Shown here one piece after another: positions 11,600-23,813 of a stretch of 64,000 nt of DNA. Origin of the DNA: Theropithecus gelada (lineage: Eukaryota > Chordata > Mammalia > Primates > Cercopithecidae); contig NC_037686.1 of assembly GCF_003255815.1 (NCBI RefSeq), forward strand, positions 54,161,888 to 54,225,887. Reading direction: 5' to 3'. Below the pieces are notes generated by a model, which ran no database searches, was not told the DNA's origin, and saw only the letters and a list, made by a program, of their open reading frames with translations. Positions within the stretch are counted from its first letter, which is position 1; every line of letters begins with the position of its first letter. The position numbers were made by a program, and so were the translations under genes.

Positions 11600-13130
11600 C
11601 AACAAGAAATATTCTTTTAAAAGAAAGATAATCTTCCCTTGCATTTGTGTTTTCTAGGTTTTAAAAGGGGCAGAGAGGATTAGTAACCTGTAATTAACCT
11701 GCTGTATTTTCAAACTTCTCATTAATCAGAGCACTTTCCCTTGTACCTGATGAGATGGAGCAGCAGGATAGTATTTCTTCATTAGTGCTGGTTGACTTGT
11801 TTTTGGTTTTTGTTTCCTACCGAACACAAAATTAACTGGTGATAATGAAATGGTATCTGTCTTGAATTGCCCCTTGCTATAGGTGCTGTATAGTGAATCA
11901 CTACAATCTTCTTTGAGGTTGTTATCCATATACTGAAACATGATATTGACTGAATTAAAGAGGCCAGACTCAAGAAAATGAGGTCACACAAATTTTGGAA
12001 TCCATTTATATACATGGATATAAAATGTGCATTGCCTTACATACAAAGAAAAAAATCGTTTAAGTAAAACTAAAGAGAAAAATGAGGTATTTTCTTTCCA
12101 AAAATATCCATGCCCTCTGTGCCACTACACAATCATGACTGACAGCTGCCCAGAGGGTTTGGTCTCAAGAAAGGCTAATAAATGGCCAAAAGAAAAGTAG
12201 CTCATTAGGAGTTAGCAATGATTTTTCATAACCTACAGCTAAATTTGTAATAAATACTATTATTGGCCTTATATTTTCCAAATGGTCTTCCTTCTTTCAT
12301 TACGGTAGAGGAATACAAGCCCCACTGCAAGTCAGCATCTCTTATAGATGACTCCAGTAGAGGACTGTAGGCAGCAGGTAAATACCTTGGTTACTCAGAA
12401 ATATACTAACTTCTAGAACAATATTTTAAATGCAGCAGTCATTTCTCCCTCATACTATAAGGTTATGTTCTTAAATATCCCTATGGGAGTAAAATTGCAA
12501 GTTGAAGAAACTATTACTGTAGTAAAAACATGAGATTGGAGTTTATAAGTCAGGAAAGAACCTACAGGAGCCCTTCTACTTTTCACTCACACAATATGTG
12601 TGTATGTAAATAGTGCACACTAAATAAAAGTTATTTTTAAAGTTTTATGCATTTTCAAATTTGAAATAATGGGTATTATACTATTAATTTATATCTGTCT
12701 TTCATGGCTCTCTAGAAGTTTTTCAGGATTTCTTCTCCCCACAGTTTTACTAAATTCATTTCATTTTGTACTAAATTTCATTTTGTTCTGTTGCACAGAA
12801 TATCCATGCTAAAACATCTTCTGTGTCTATTGGTCCTTTCAAATGCTCAAGTTTGATAATGCCTTATCAATAAAAGAAAAATATTTATTATAAAATAACA
12901 GGTATTTCAGCACGTAAATGCTCAGGAAATACTTTATCAGAAGATAAAAAATATCCCCACTAATTATTTAAATGCTCCCTAGGGGGCGATATCTACCCCA
13001 ATAAGAACCTCTAATTCTGACCACTAGTTTCTTTGCTAGAACCCACAAGCTTAAGAATGGATTTTCGTCTTTAAATGGTGGGGAAAAAATCAAAAGAAGA
13101 GTACTCTGTGACATTAAAAATTCTATAAAA
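11600..13130. other. Unassigned non-coding sequence
   Basis: About 1.5 kb without a recognisable repeat family, RNA gene or convincing exon. Confidence 0.35.
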
Positions 13131-13134
13131 TTCA

Positions 13135-13315
13135 ATTTCAGTTTCCGTAAATAAAGCTTTATTGGAATACAGCTACGCTCGTTCATTTGTGGACTGTCTA
13201 TGTCTGCTTTTGTTCTGTAACTGCAGAGTTGAGTAGGTGTGACAGAGACTGAATGGTGCACAAAGTATTTCCTATCTGACCCCTTACAGAAAATGTTTGT
13301 AGACCCCAAATTTAG
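13135..13315 (-). mobile_element. DNA-transposon relic, probably hAT-type MER element
   Basis: Contains 'aaataaagctttattggaat', 'acagctacgctcgttcattt', 'tgcagagttgagtaggtgtg' and 'ccccttacagaaaatgtttg', blocks of a common non-autonomous DNA transposon whose terminus resembles CAGGGGTCAGCAAACTTTTT in the other orientation. One terminus is degraded. The exact family name was not assigned. Confidence 0.6.
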
Positions 13316-13319
13316 ACTA

Positions 13320-15755
13320 AAACATCCCCCAATACATCATCAAGTTGTATATTCTCTGTCCATGATAATACTATGACAAAGTCTATGCCATGAACAACCT
13401 CTCACTGATAGAATGTAATTCTAAGGCAAGATTTTACTTTGTCTTCTTTTATCTTCTCCCCCGCCCGCCCATCTCAATGTATCTAGCTTTTCTACTTTGG
13501 GGTTTTGTTTTGTTGTCTTGTTTTAATTCTCTTCAATAAGAGTGACTTTTATTGTACATAAAACCCATAGATTGCTGACCCTATACAATAACAGATTATA
13601 TGTATTTTATATCCCCTAATGACTATTACCTGAGATTACTTCACCTAACTGGCAGAAATGCATCTCCAGTAGATTTCAAACTATCGTTCAGGCTACTGCC
13701 CTCCGTCTTCCCTCACGGCACTGCCCCAACACCCACTCCGATTTTGAGCCGCTGACTGTTCTTCTCCAGGGCGCCTTACAAAGCATGGGACATACCTTAA
13801 TTCCCCACAATACGTGTGTATGAGACCAAGTCTTTAATGAAGGCTGAGGGATGACAGAAGAAAATATAACACAAAACATAACTAACAACTGCTACTAGAA
13901 TGGCTACTTTTAAATCTGCAGGGCCCAAAACCACCCATTTCCAGGAAATCACCACCTGCCTCCTCCTTGCCTTGGCATCTGGGACCAACTGAGATGTGGA
14001 GGAAGTTGCCCTCTCCAACGTAGCACCCACTTCACATTTTATGTCATGTCTGGGAAGATCAACTTTCTCCCCAGATATTTATCTTCTCAAGGGAAACCAG
14101 TTCCTCAAAGACAAGGGACTGAGTTGGCACCATGGCTCAGATAACAAAAGCCCAATACAGTTTTCCCAAAGTCTGAATTGTCTTTGATGCTTTGTCAGTC
14201 TTTTCTGTAAGACTGAATGACAAGGAAATCAGGTATGCTCTTCTCCCTGAATCTCTCATGATCATATCAAAATCAATTCTTAATTTTCAGGCATATAACA
14301 GTCTGTATTCAAATTTACAGTGTGTACATATTGCGGGAGGAAGGGAAGGGGAAAGATTTTTCGCCCTTGGTGGCCATATACCCAGTCTCCATCATTAAAC
14401 GTAACTCTTAACACCTCAGTGTGAAACGCCTTTATTCAGCTGTCTTGTTGTCAACACTTTCTGAGACTAGTGAGTAGGGGCATAACTACACCTACCCTCA
14501 TAGGGGCTTCTCCAAAAATAAAAAAACAAACAAAACAAACAAACAAACAAAAAAAAACATAGTCTTCCCCAAATGAGTGGAAATTCCTGTAACTCTTTAA
14601 AAGGTCATTTTTCCATCTAAAATCAAAAAACAAAGTAAGACTCCAGGTCCAGTCCTCTGAATGGAAACTGTAACAAAAATTATTACCATTTACAAAAGGG
14701 TATATGGGAACAAATTTGTGTACATTACTTTCCCTAAAAATGAAAATTATTCTCTTGTTATAGAGTAACATTTTTATATTCTGACCGTGTTTGTTTTTCA
14801 AAACATTAGGATGACATCGACTAGCATTTTACACAGAATTATCTACTCACCTTTTTCAAAACTTATACAAAATTTTCTGCCTAAACCATTTTTAAACACT
14901 TTCAGAGTTTTTAGATTCTTATGGACTTGAATACCTTGGCTTCCAGTTGTGTGTTAAAGAGCTAATTTTGTCCTTGCAGTTTCAGACGCAGGTCACTAGA
15001 TACACCTGTCTACACAAACCAAGCGCAACCAAAAGACACAAGTCTTAGTGCATTTTGTAAAGGGTGTTTCTTTCCTGGCTATCCACCCTGGGCACAACCT
15101 CTTATTTTATCATTTGTCAGTTTCTCCACCCAATTTACATGTCTTTAGCAGTTTCTAAACAGGTTATTTTATTGTTGGCGTTTATAAAGACAGCAAAAAG
15201 ATTAGATTAGTTGAAAGTTACTGAACTCGTGGTGCAGGATAAATCTTACAGAATTTACTAAAAAGTATTGAGAAATGTACATAAATCAAGTAATATATAA
15301 TGTGAATCTGTCTTTAATCCCCATCCCTATTCATCAGAGGCTAAGGGACATGTCTCACTGTGTGCCGCTCTTCATCTCAGGTCCCGTCCAGACCAGTCCA
15401 CATTGGACTAGTCACTTCCTAGCATTAGAACTGATATAGCAGTAGCAAATAATCTTCAGGATTTGTCTATGGTTACTGAGAGTTCATAATTGAAGTATGC
15501 ATAGAAGGTGTTTAAAAGCTCTTTGTTCTTACAACTACTAAAGCATTTCATGCAGCGCTGAATTCTGCAGAGGTTCATCCTTCCACAGACCCTATAAATT
15601 CCTGCTGTAGTTGGAAATGCCTGGGAGTGGCTTCTTTCTCTCTCTTGGCTTATACAGACTGCCTTAGATTTTAGTGAAAAGAAAGTTGCCATGCTGAATG
15701 CGGTGAGAAAACAATCCCTTATGCTACTTCCACCCTCCCTTCTTCCATCACACAG
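13320..15755. other. Unassigned non-coding sequence with an A-rich tract
   Basis: No gene or repeat family is recognised in about 2.4 kb. A-rich sequence with CAAA units (about 14514-14558) looks like a degenerate tail or microsatellite. Open frames on both strands, up to 116 codons on the minus strand at 14451-14801, pass through this low-complexity tract and have no recognisable domain. Confidence 0.35.
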
Positions 15756-15759
15756 ACTT

Positions 15760-15990
15760 CCTACAGGTCACTAAGCAAGGAAGCTGTTTCATTCTTCAGT
15801 ATTTTGTATGTGCTATTCTCCACCTGGAATGCTTCCTTATCTTCTCCTTCCATCCATCTAGTCAACTCCTTCTTCATCCTTTAAAGACCAACTCAAGTGT
15901 CACCCATTACCCCCACTCCCTAGGAGGTACTATTCATTCATTTAATAACAAACTTTAATTAACAGGATACCATATGCCAGACACTGCCCT
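15760..15990 (+). mobile_element. L2-type LINE relic
   Basis: Pattern 'tgtgctattctccacctggaatgcttccttat', 'tcatcctttaaagaccaactcaagtgtcacc' is typical of the L2 3' region in sense orientation; it breaks off near 15930 into a short reversed L2/MIR-like end ('attcattcatttaataac ... atgccagacactgccc'). Confidence 0.6.
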
Positions 15991-15994
15991 TAAA

Positions 15995-17145
15995 TTTTTT
16001 TTCTTACTTTTAATAATATCAGGAACCAGAACAACCATTTCATTACTACTGTCTTTAATTGCTCACATTGTCCAGGGCTCATCTTGTTTAAAAGAAAAAA
16101 GTTAAGTATTCTTTTTTAGAAATGCATTCTCCTTCCATCTTTCTTTGAATAGACTTAATTATTTAAGTTTTATTTCATTAAGATCATGGAATTCAATGAT
16201 TAAAATTTAATTATTAACATTTAAAATAACACCTAATAGTAACCTAACAGTACACTGACTACTTAAAATATATGAATTATTGCATTTATGAATACAATAA
16301 CTTTGTCTATAATTCTTAGAAAAGGTTATTTATTCATTCCTGCAGAGAATATTATAGAATTTGAGACCCCTAGTAGTCTAGTGACTAGGATTTTCATATC
16401 GAATATATGAAAGATACAAAGCAGCACTACTAAAATCACTTAAGGCAGCATTTCTACAAACCAACAAATTCCTTTATTTGAAACAAGGAATTAGGGCTAT
16501 ATATTTTTGCTGAATTTTTACATGTACATTTTTTAGGAATTTTGGTTAACATTTTGATACAAAATTCACCTATCTGCTATTTTTTAGAGAGTTACTTTTC
16601 TCCAAACTACTAGTAGTAGTGTTCACATTATCTAAGAGAGATTTCTAGCATTAAATGTGGAACACAAATGGAGAGCTTCTTAGATGCTGATTCTTTTGAA
16701 AACTGAAGTTTTCCAATTTGATATTTCAAAAAAGTTGCCTTTTGTTGGACTTCTCATTAGTTACTCTAAATTATTATTAAAAACACATATAATGTATATG
16801 TGAGACACACAGAGAGAAAATAAAAAGAGAAAATAAACATATAAAAGCCTTAAGCACTAAACCTGATGGAATTATTGATGAGAAAAGGTACTCTGAAGAC
16901 AGTTTCTTTATGAGTAAAATAAGTTTAGCATGTGTGTGTATTTGGTGAATAACTTTAAAGTTATTCACAAGATTCTTCTTATAACTTCTGAGCTATCTGA
17001 GGGCATAACAGCTTTCAAAAGGTCAGGAATCAGGGAGATAAAGGTTAGGAATAGGTGTGTATGCAGGCAGAGTTGGTTATGTGTGGAGGGGAGGTATCAG
17101 AGGAGACAATGAGGTAAACTGAGGGATTCTTCTGCTGTTTCATTA
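15995..17145. other. Unassigned AT-rich non-coding sequence
   Basis: No repeat family or gene is recognised. It includes the perfect palindrome at 16945-16968. Confidence 0.35.
16945..16968. repeat. Perfect 24-bp palindrome
   Basis: GTGAATAACTTT is followed directly by its exact reverse complement AAAGTTATTCAC, with no spacer. Outside the 24 bp the symmetry ends. Confidence 0.95.
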
Positions 17146-17149
17146 GGAA

Positions 17150-17560
17150 GGATAAGTAGCTGTATTAGCTAGGCTCAATAAAGGCTTAGCTGATATGACC
17201 AGAAAAGTAGAGAATAATTTATTCTTCTTTCATGACAGAAAGCGAGGCAGCTCTGCTCCATGAGGTCATTCAGGGACATGAGTCCCTCCCAGCTTGGAGC
17301 CCTTAGAATCTACACAGTCAAAGCTGATTCACCCCCAGTGCCTTTTCCTCACCAGAAAGGTGAGAAAAGGAAGTCTGAACCAGGTAATTTCCGTCTGGGC
17401 AATTTATTGTAGAAGTTGTACTTAGTACACCTATTCACATTTTACTGGAGAAATAGAATTTCAGGACCATATTTAGCCACAAAGGAGTCTGGGGATGTGG
17501 CCTCTAGCTGGGCAGTCAAGCCCCCAGATAAACCCTATTACAACGTAACAGGGGAGAAAA
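17150..17560. mobile_element. Old interspersed repeat, family not assigned
   Basis: Contains 'gaataatttattcttctttc', 'gaggcagctctgctccatga', 'ggtcattcagggacatgag' and later 'tggcctctagctgggcag'. This order of blocks is one I recognise as multi-copy in primate genomes, and a related but diverged copy is present at 57085-57480, but I cannot name the family with confidence. Confidence 0.4.
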
Positions 17561-17564
17561 ACAG

Positions 17565-18170
17565 GGAGAAAACCAGGAGGCAGCCTCAGTAGAACTGAAA
17601 CATTAGACTTGGCCACATAAGTTTCCATTACTTGTATATTGGTCAGGTTTCATGAGACATGCAAAGCCTCGTAAGTGGCCAGCCTCTTAGCCCTCCCTTC
17701 CACCGACAGCCCAATCCACTTTGAGTTTTTATTTGGCCGCATTGTTAAATCGTTGGTGACCACTTCAGAAATATATTTTATTTCTTAAATTAAAATGAAC
17801 TAAAATTAATATTTTTAAATATTTTCCAACAAGTGCACACATCCCTTTTTTTAGTAAATGGAGTTTATTTGGCTGCCACCAAATCAAGATGAGGGATTCC
17901 TACCTCAACGGCTCATTTGTGCACTCCATCATGGGTTTCCAAATATTACGATATATCTGTTTTTTTTACACTGTGGGCCTACATCTTGAAGGAAGATATT
18001 ATGTATTGGATCCATGTTACGGTTCACTCCACAGATCTGCACATATTGGGCCACTTACTAACTCTTATACCAATTAGACTGAGTTCACATTCTGACAAAT
18101 AATGACTTATTTATTTCACATTTTTGAAATGTCAGGACTTTGAGGAAGGGTCCACCCAAGCAGGAGAAAT
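17565..18170. other. Unassigned non-coding sequence
   Basis: No repeat family or gene is recognised in this stretch to the left of the AluYd insertion. Confidence 0.35.
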
Positions 18171-18181
18171 CTATACCTTTC

Positions 18182-18478
18182 TTTTTTTTTTTTTTTTTTT
18201 TTTTTTTTTGAGACGGAGTCTCGCGCTGTCGCCCAGGCTGGAGTGCAGTGGCGCGATCTCGGCTCACTGCAAGCTCCGCCTCCCGGGTTCACGCCATTCT
18301 CCTGCCTCAGCCTCCTGAGTAGCTGGGACTACAGGCGCCCACCACCGCGCCCGGCTAATTTTTTGTATTTTTAGTAGAGACGGGGTTTCACTGTGGTCTC
18401 GATCTCCTGACCTTGTGATCCGCCCGCCTCGGCCTCCCAAAGTGCTGGGATTACAGGCGTGAGCCACCGCGCCCGGCC
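18182..18478 (-). mobile_element. Young AluY with 12-bp deletion (Yd lineage)
   Basis: Full-length reverse-oriented Alu ending exactly in 'gcgcccggcc'. Compared with the AluY consensus it has few changes, most at CpG sites, and lacks 12 bases of the left monomer: in element orientation 'gagacca' joins directly to 'cagtgaaacc', removing the 'tcctggctaaca' block. A 12-bp deletion at this place defines the Alu Yd lineage. The tail is an uninterrupted T28 (18182-18209). A perfect 12-bp target-site duplication TATACCTTTCTT is present at 18172-18183 (its last bases merge with the tail) and 18479-18490. In element orientation the junction reads TTT/AAGAAA, a standard L1-endonuclease site. Confidence 0.95.
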
Positions 18479-18699
18479 TATACCTTTCTTAAACTGAGAA
18501 AGTCTGTGGGGGACCCAGGAGTTCCTTTGATGTCCCCGTTTTCCTAGTAGATTCCCAAGGGGGTCAACAGGGCTCTGTTCACATCAGAAATGGCTAAAAC
18601 ACTAAAGAACAGATTGCCCACTATTGGCTCATTCTACCCCAGGAGCAGATTAAATACTTTTATGGGCATTCTAAATTAAATTTTAATATATTAGTTGTA

Positions 18700-19175
18700 T
18701 GAAACACCTTTTCAAAATTCTGTGGACTTTGGTTAGCTGATGTATTTGCCATGGTACTCTAGTGAAACAGAGCCAACGGTAGATGTGTATGTGAGCCTGA
18801 GAAGTCTCAAGATCTGCAGGTAGCAAACTAGAGACCCAGAAGACTGATGGTGAAAGTTCCAGTCCAAGTCCAGGGCCAAAGGTGGGAGAAGACTGATGTC
18901 CCAGCTCAAAGACAGGCAGAACAGGCAAATTTTCCCCTTACACAGCCTTTCCATTCTATTCAGGCATCCAGTGGATTAGATGATGCCTGCTCACGTTGGA
19001 GAGGGAAAGCTGCTTTCCTCAGTCTACTGGCTCAGATTTTAATCTCATCCAGAAACATCCTCATGAAGACATCCAAAATGATGTTTGCTCAAATGTTTGG
19101 CACGCCACAGCCCAGTCAAACTGACATAAAATTCACCATTACAACTGGTAACTGTTCTTTTTGTCTTAGTAAAAG
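18700..19175. mobile_element. Old interspersed repeat, family not assigned
   Basis: Blocks 'gaaacagagccaacggtag', 'agaagtctcaagatctgcag', 'ttagatgatgcctgctcacg', 'gattttaatctcatccagaa', 'acataaaattcaccattaca' occur in an order I recognise from a multi-copy primate repeat with 'agccaagttgacacataaa'-type ends. I cannot name it. The 116-codon plus-strand frame at 18847-19197 lies inside it and is not a gene. Confidence 0.45.
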
Positions 19176-19199
19176 CTCTGATTTAGATCAAATGTGACA

Positions 19200-21000
19200 A
19201 AACTTTCAGGTAGGTAACAGGGGAAATAGTTCTGCTTTTTAAAAATTTAAATTCTAAAGAACTGGCATTTGGTGCTTCAGCCTAGGTGTGACTTGGGGTG
19301 TATTTTAAGGAAACAACTACACTCTAAGCACAATTAATATGAGACACTCAGGGTTGTTTGCCAGGAATAGAATACATACTGCAAATAGTCTGAGAGGCAA
19401 CATGTAGTGATTTAAGAAAATGTTATAATAAATTAAATTGTGGCCTTCTTCTCTCCTCTCAGTAGTTTTCCTATAGTATTAAAGACTTCCTGAGATTACT
19501 TCGATAAATGTGATATAAAATTAAAATTAAAGAAGAAAATCTACAATTAGGTTTTTCCCCTTATTATATAAGTTTCAGGCTTTTAGGCTGTATCTCTTGA
19601 AGTGATGTATAAAAATGATAATGACTCAGATATGGTTAACACAGATAATCAGTTTAGATAATTACTGCAGAAGAGTGGCTCTCTTTTATTTCAACTGGCT
19701 ATTTTAATAGATCAGATAAGCCTAATAATAATCAAGATATTTCTCCTTAATTTGTGCTAGGCACATAAAATTTCAACAGCTTTGAAGCATTATTATGCTC
19801 CCTTCAAATTCTTCTTAGGGCTCTTTGGGAAACTTGTAACGTTCAAATATTAATCACTGTATTGAGGATGCCAAACCTGAGAACATTAATAGAAAAGTCC
19901 CTTCCCAGGACTGCATTGACTTCTCTGGCTTTAAGATACAGAATATACAAACTTAGTGTCTTTTCTCTTTCTGGGCTCACAATATAAAGCTCACTAGAGA
20001 AAAGGAAAGTCTACGGAATATTCTTTAGGACCACAAAGACAGAGTATCTATTATTAACTGATAATTTTTGGTATTGTGATATAGTTCCCATTATGAATCC
20101 CAAAGATAAAGTTTTAGTGGGCATTAAGTAGCTAAGAAAACATCAGAAAGGAGGTTCGCCTGTAAAACTATGGGCTTGATATTTACATTTATTTCCTCAT
20201 CTAGTGTCTTTGTATACAAAATAGTACTGTTGGGATTGTCCTGATGTAATTTGCTGACTGATTCCAAGAGTTTCACATACATGAGATAACTATTGCAATT
20301 GAGAAACCTGTCAAGAGGAGGAAAGGGGGGGGGGGAGGGGTCTTTGATGGTTTCATTTGGATTTTAACATCCTAAACCATTCAAAATTAGACTTCAGGCC
20401 TTACAGCTACTCTCCCTCAGCCACTGAACCAAGGCAATAAGCAAAGTGCTTCTAAGGACTGTCGGCTTGTAGTTGATACAGGCAAAGCATCCTTGTCAGG
20501 ATTCTTAATGCAGGCAGACACGCGGATGTTTATTTTAGATCATTTGCTCTGACAAGACTGTCAATTTGGAGTTGCTGCAACTGTGGGTTAGGGAAGTACT
20601 GAAAGTGGCTGCAGGCAGATAAAACCCCTTGAAGGGGGCTTCAGGGGAGGAAGGCCAATATCCTGATGAAAAGTCTTCTTGCATTTATCCACAGTAAGCT
20701 TTGAACTTGCAAAAACTAAAGTGAAATCAGTGTATTCTCAGGAGTTAATGCAATAAAGAAATAACCATGGCAATTTCCTGCATTTCATGACACCGAAGAA
20801 AGAAAAGGGGAGGAAGTGAATTCAAATCACACATATATATTATAAATACCATCGTAAAATTAAGTAAGAAAAGAAACACTGGAAAGAGTGAAGTACATGA
20901 AAAACAGAGGACAAAGTATGGGTTGCTTTTTCGTTGTTGTTCACACAAGTAGAAACTAAAGCCAGTCCATATTTCCATGTTTTAATTTCTGCAACTTTTG
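19200..21000. other. Unassigned non-coding sequence
   Basis: About 1.8 kb with no recognisable repeat family, RNA gene or exon, apart from the G-tract at 20325-20340. It is one of the larger stretches without an obvious transposon. Confidence 0.35.
20325..20340 (+). repeat. G11-A-G4 homopurine tract
   Basis: Eleven consecutive G (20325-20335), one A, then four G (20337-20340). This fits a four-run G-quadruplex with single-base loops (GGG-G-GGG-G-GGG-A-GGG). No transposon is recognisable around it. Confidence 0.9.
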
Positions 21001-21019
21001 TTGTAAAAATCATCAAGAC

Positions 21020-21312
21020 AACCAGTTGCAGTGGCTCACGCCAGTAATCCCAGTACTTTAGGAGGCCGAGGCGGGTGGATCACCTGAGGTCGGGAGTTGG
21101 AGACCAGCCTGACCAACATGTTGAAACCCTGTCTCTACTAAAACTACAAAATTAGCCCATGGTGGCGCATGCCTGTAATCCCAGCTACTTTGGGAGGCTG
21201 AGGCAGGAGAATCGCTTGCACACAGGAGGCAGAGGCTGCAGTGAGCTAAGATCGTGCCACTGCACTCCAGCCTGGAAAACAAGGGCGAAACTCCATCTCA
21301 AAAAAAAAAAAA
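21020..21312 (+). mobile_element. AluS-type SINE
   Basis: Full-length Alu with a diverged 5' end, 'cagtggctcacgccagtaat' to 'ctccatctcaaaaaaaa'. Both monomers are complete. Substitutions such as 'tgaccaacatgttgaaacc' suggest AluS age. No clear target-site duplication was found. Confidence 0.95.
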
Positions 21313-21314
21313 GA

Positions 21315-22410
21315 TTAAAGATTTAGAAAAAAGTCAGCAGAGGAATACTCTTGGTCAGTTGGTAGCATATATTGCTGAAGTAAGATAAATGGCTTCTGAT
21401 TTTGAAAAGCAATTATTCTGCAGAAAGCATATACTCATCCTTTTAGTGTGATGAACAATGTGTTTACTATAAAATGCTAATTAGCCCTTCAAATTATTAA
21501 TGTAATTATTGTTCATCTAAGGACATAAATCTGACAGTCCCTAAGGACAGGGGTGTTTCTCATTTTAAAGAAGCATGCTAAAGCACTTTTGTGCTTACCT
21601 ATGTGCTTATTTTAAACTAAATCACACTTAAAAGAAAGGAGAAATTTAAATTTCACCAAGTTGCCAGTCATTTGAAGTGGACAAAGATGCTCGGAACTAA
21701 GAAAAGAGATTCTGAAACACACTGAAACTTGTAATCATAAGTAAGGCATTATTTTTAGGCCTAACAAGCAGATTTAAAGGTATGTACTGTGAATTTCTCA
21801 TTTAATCTCTGATCAGGCATTTTACTTGGGTCTCTCTGAAAGAATCATTTGGGCAAGGAATAAAACAAAAAGTAGTGTTATTCTGTTCCCTAACTATAGA
21901 AAATTTTGGAGTGGGTCTATTTATTTGTAGTTCTTATAAAACTCCAAAGTTATGTGTCCTCGGGGTTATCCTGCTCTCCTATCCTCCCTGCCTTCTTTGA
22001 AAGAGAGGTACCCTCTAGTTGTCTGCAATAAATAAAATTATCATGCTGCACAGATGAAAAGTGCATTAGAAATTCACCAATCATGTTCTAGGGGAAATTC
22101 AGTAATTTCAAGAAAGACAGAAGGGAGATGGATGTTAGAGAGGTAATCCAAAAATGTCTGATATACAAGACAATCCACCTTCATCAAAAACACCACTCAG
22201 GTTGCTCATTAAGAACCTGTAGAATCTCTAAGAGCTGCAAATACTGTCAGAAGACAGACCCTCATTTTCAGATGTCTGAGATTTCTTCTTGAACATCCCA
22301 CAAGTTTAGCACATTCAAATGTTTAAAATAAAACTGACCTTCCCTCTCAAAAGTTGTTCCATCTTTTACATTCTGCATCTCAACACATGAGATCTCTTTT
22401 ACCAATTCAA
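21315..22410. other. Unassigned non-coding sequence
   Basis: No repeat family or gene is recognised. Confidence 0.35.
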
Positions 22411-22414
22411 ATAA

Positions 22415-22655
22415 ACTGGAAATTTCAAAGCTGTCCTTGACCCTTCTTTCATTACTACCTCCCCCAGTATGGTCACAACTTCTGCTAATTCCATATCCAA
22501 AACGTCTCTTGGCTCTGTCTCTTGCTCATCAATCCTATTTTCTTCCCCTAATCCATGCTGTATGCTCTACTGAAACGATGCCTTGCTGACTTCTAGACTT
22601 CAGACACATCTAACTCCAATCCATCGTTTCACTGCTATTAAAATTACAAACATCG
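22415..22655 (+). mobile_element. L2-type LINE relic
   Basis: Sense L2-like block: 'gctgtccttgacccttctttc', 'cacaacttctgctaattcca', 'gtctcttggctctgtctctt', 'gctgacttctagacttcaga'. Diverged but in L2 order. Confidence 0.55.
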
Positions 22656-22859
22656 TGGACTGTTTAAAATCACCCTTCAAAAAGTTTATTATACTATTAT
22701 TGATATAAAGCCTCAGATCACTTTGTGCTTTAAGTCTACACTTCAAAACATTCTTCTAAATGCATCATAGTAATTAGGCTAACAATAAGAAAGATTACTT
22801 AAATTGAAAAGTGTTTGCTAAAGAAACTAGAGTAAAACCTAATGGCCAAAAAGTAGAAT

Positions 22860-23065
22860 GAGAAAAGGGCTTTGGAGTCAAGAAGTCCTGAACTGTTTCA
22901 GCTTACTAGCTGAGGGTAGATTCATCAAATCCCTTTACCTCCCAGTGGCAGTTTCCCACTCTTAACATGGGGAATATAGGCCTGACTTTGGGAGCTATCC
23001 AGGGCTTTAAATGTGGTAACAGGGTTAAGTATCTAATGTAGAATGTCAGAACTCAACACATAATT
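22860..23065 (+). mobile_element. MIR SINE relic
   Basis: 'gggctttggagtcaagaagt', 'cttactagctgagggtag', 'ccctttacctcccagtggca' follow the MIR order (tRNA-like head, core, then tail). Confidence 0.65.
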
Positions 23066-23088
23066 GCAATTATTATTCTTTGTAATAC

Positions 23089-23140
23089 TTCTGGTTTTTC
23101 TTCCTTATCCAAAATTCTGGTTTTTCTTCCTTATCCAAAA
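23089..23140 (+). repeat. Perfect 26-bp tandem duplication
   Basis: The 26-bp unit at 23089-23114 (TTCTGGTTTTTCTTCCTTAT plus CCAAAA) is repeated exactly at 23115-23140. Identity between the units is complete, which suggests a recent duplication or slippage event. Confidence 0.95.
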
Positions 23141-23394
23141 CTAAACCTATTGCAGAATTCATACTTGGTGATGGTACACAATTCTAGTAAGTTTTATTCT
23201 GATTTTCCAGCCCAAATCCTGTGAATAGCAGCAAATTGAAAAGCAGAAAGAGTGAAAATGGTGAGAAATAGTAGATGACAGCAGGAAAGCTTAAGGAGAC
23301 ATGTTAATGTACAGATGTAAGAACTCAAAATGAACAATAATAGGGCAAACAGCCCTTGCTAGCCCAGAGGCATCCACCGTGTAAGGCACGAGGA

Positions 23395-23650
23395 AAGAAC
23401 ATAATATGGTGGTAAAGGCACAGATTTTGAACTCTGGCGGCAAAGGTTTGAATCTCCGCTTCTCTGCTGACTAGATTACGGTCTTGGACAAGTTTCTCAA
23501 CCTCTCTAGGCCTCAGTTTCATCCCTATAAAATGAAGGCAATCATGGTACCTATGACATAGAGTTTTATTTAAGTAAACATAGAAGTAAATAACTTATTT
23601 GCCGAAAGGCACTTAGAACAGTGCTGGGCCCATAATGAACGACCACAAAA
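23395..23650 (+). mobile_element. MIR SINE, near full length
   Basis: 'atggtggtaaaggcacagat', 'gcttctctgctgactagatt', 'acaagtttctcaacctctct', 'cctcagtttcatccctataa', 'acagtgctgggcccataatg' follow the complete MIR order. Confidence 0.85.
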
Positions 23651-23813
23651 GCACTCACTTACATCATTATAGCACAGTATCATCAATAATGCTTATCTGA
23701 AAGACTGAACCATCAAAAACTGCAATTATGTTCTGTGTCCTCTATTTTTAAAGAGAAGTGGCAATACCATTGAGAATTAGTTCAATCAAAAATGTTACAT
23801 TCTGGCCAGGCGT

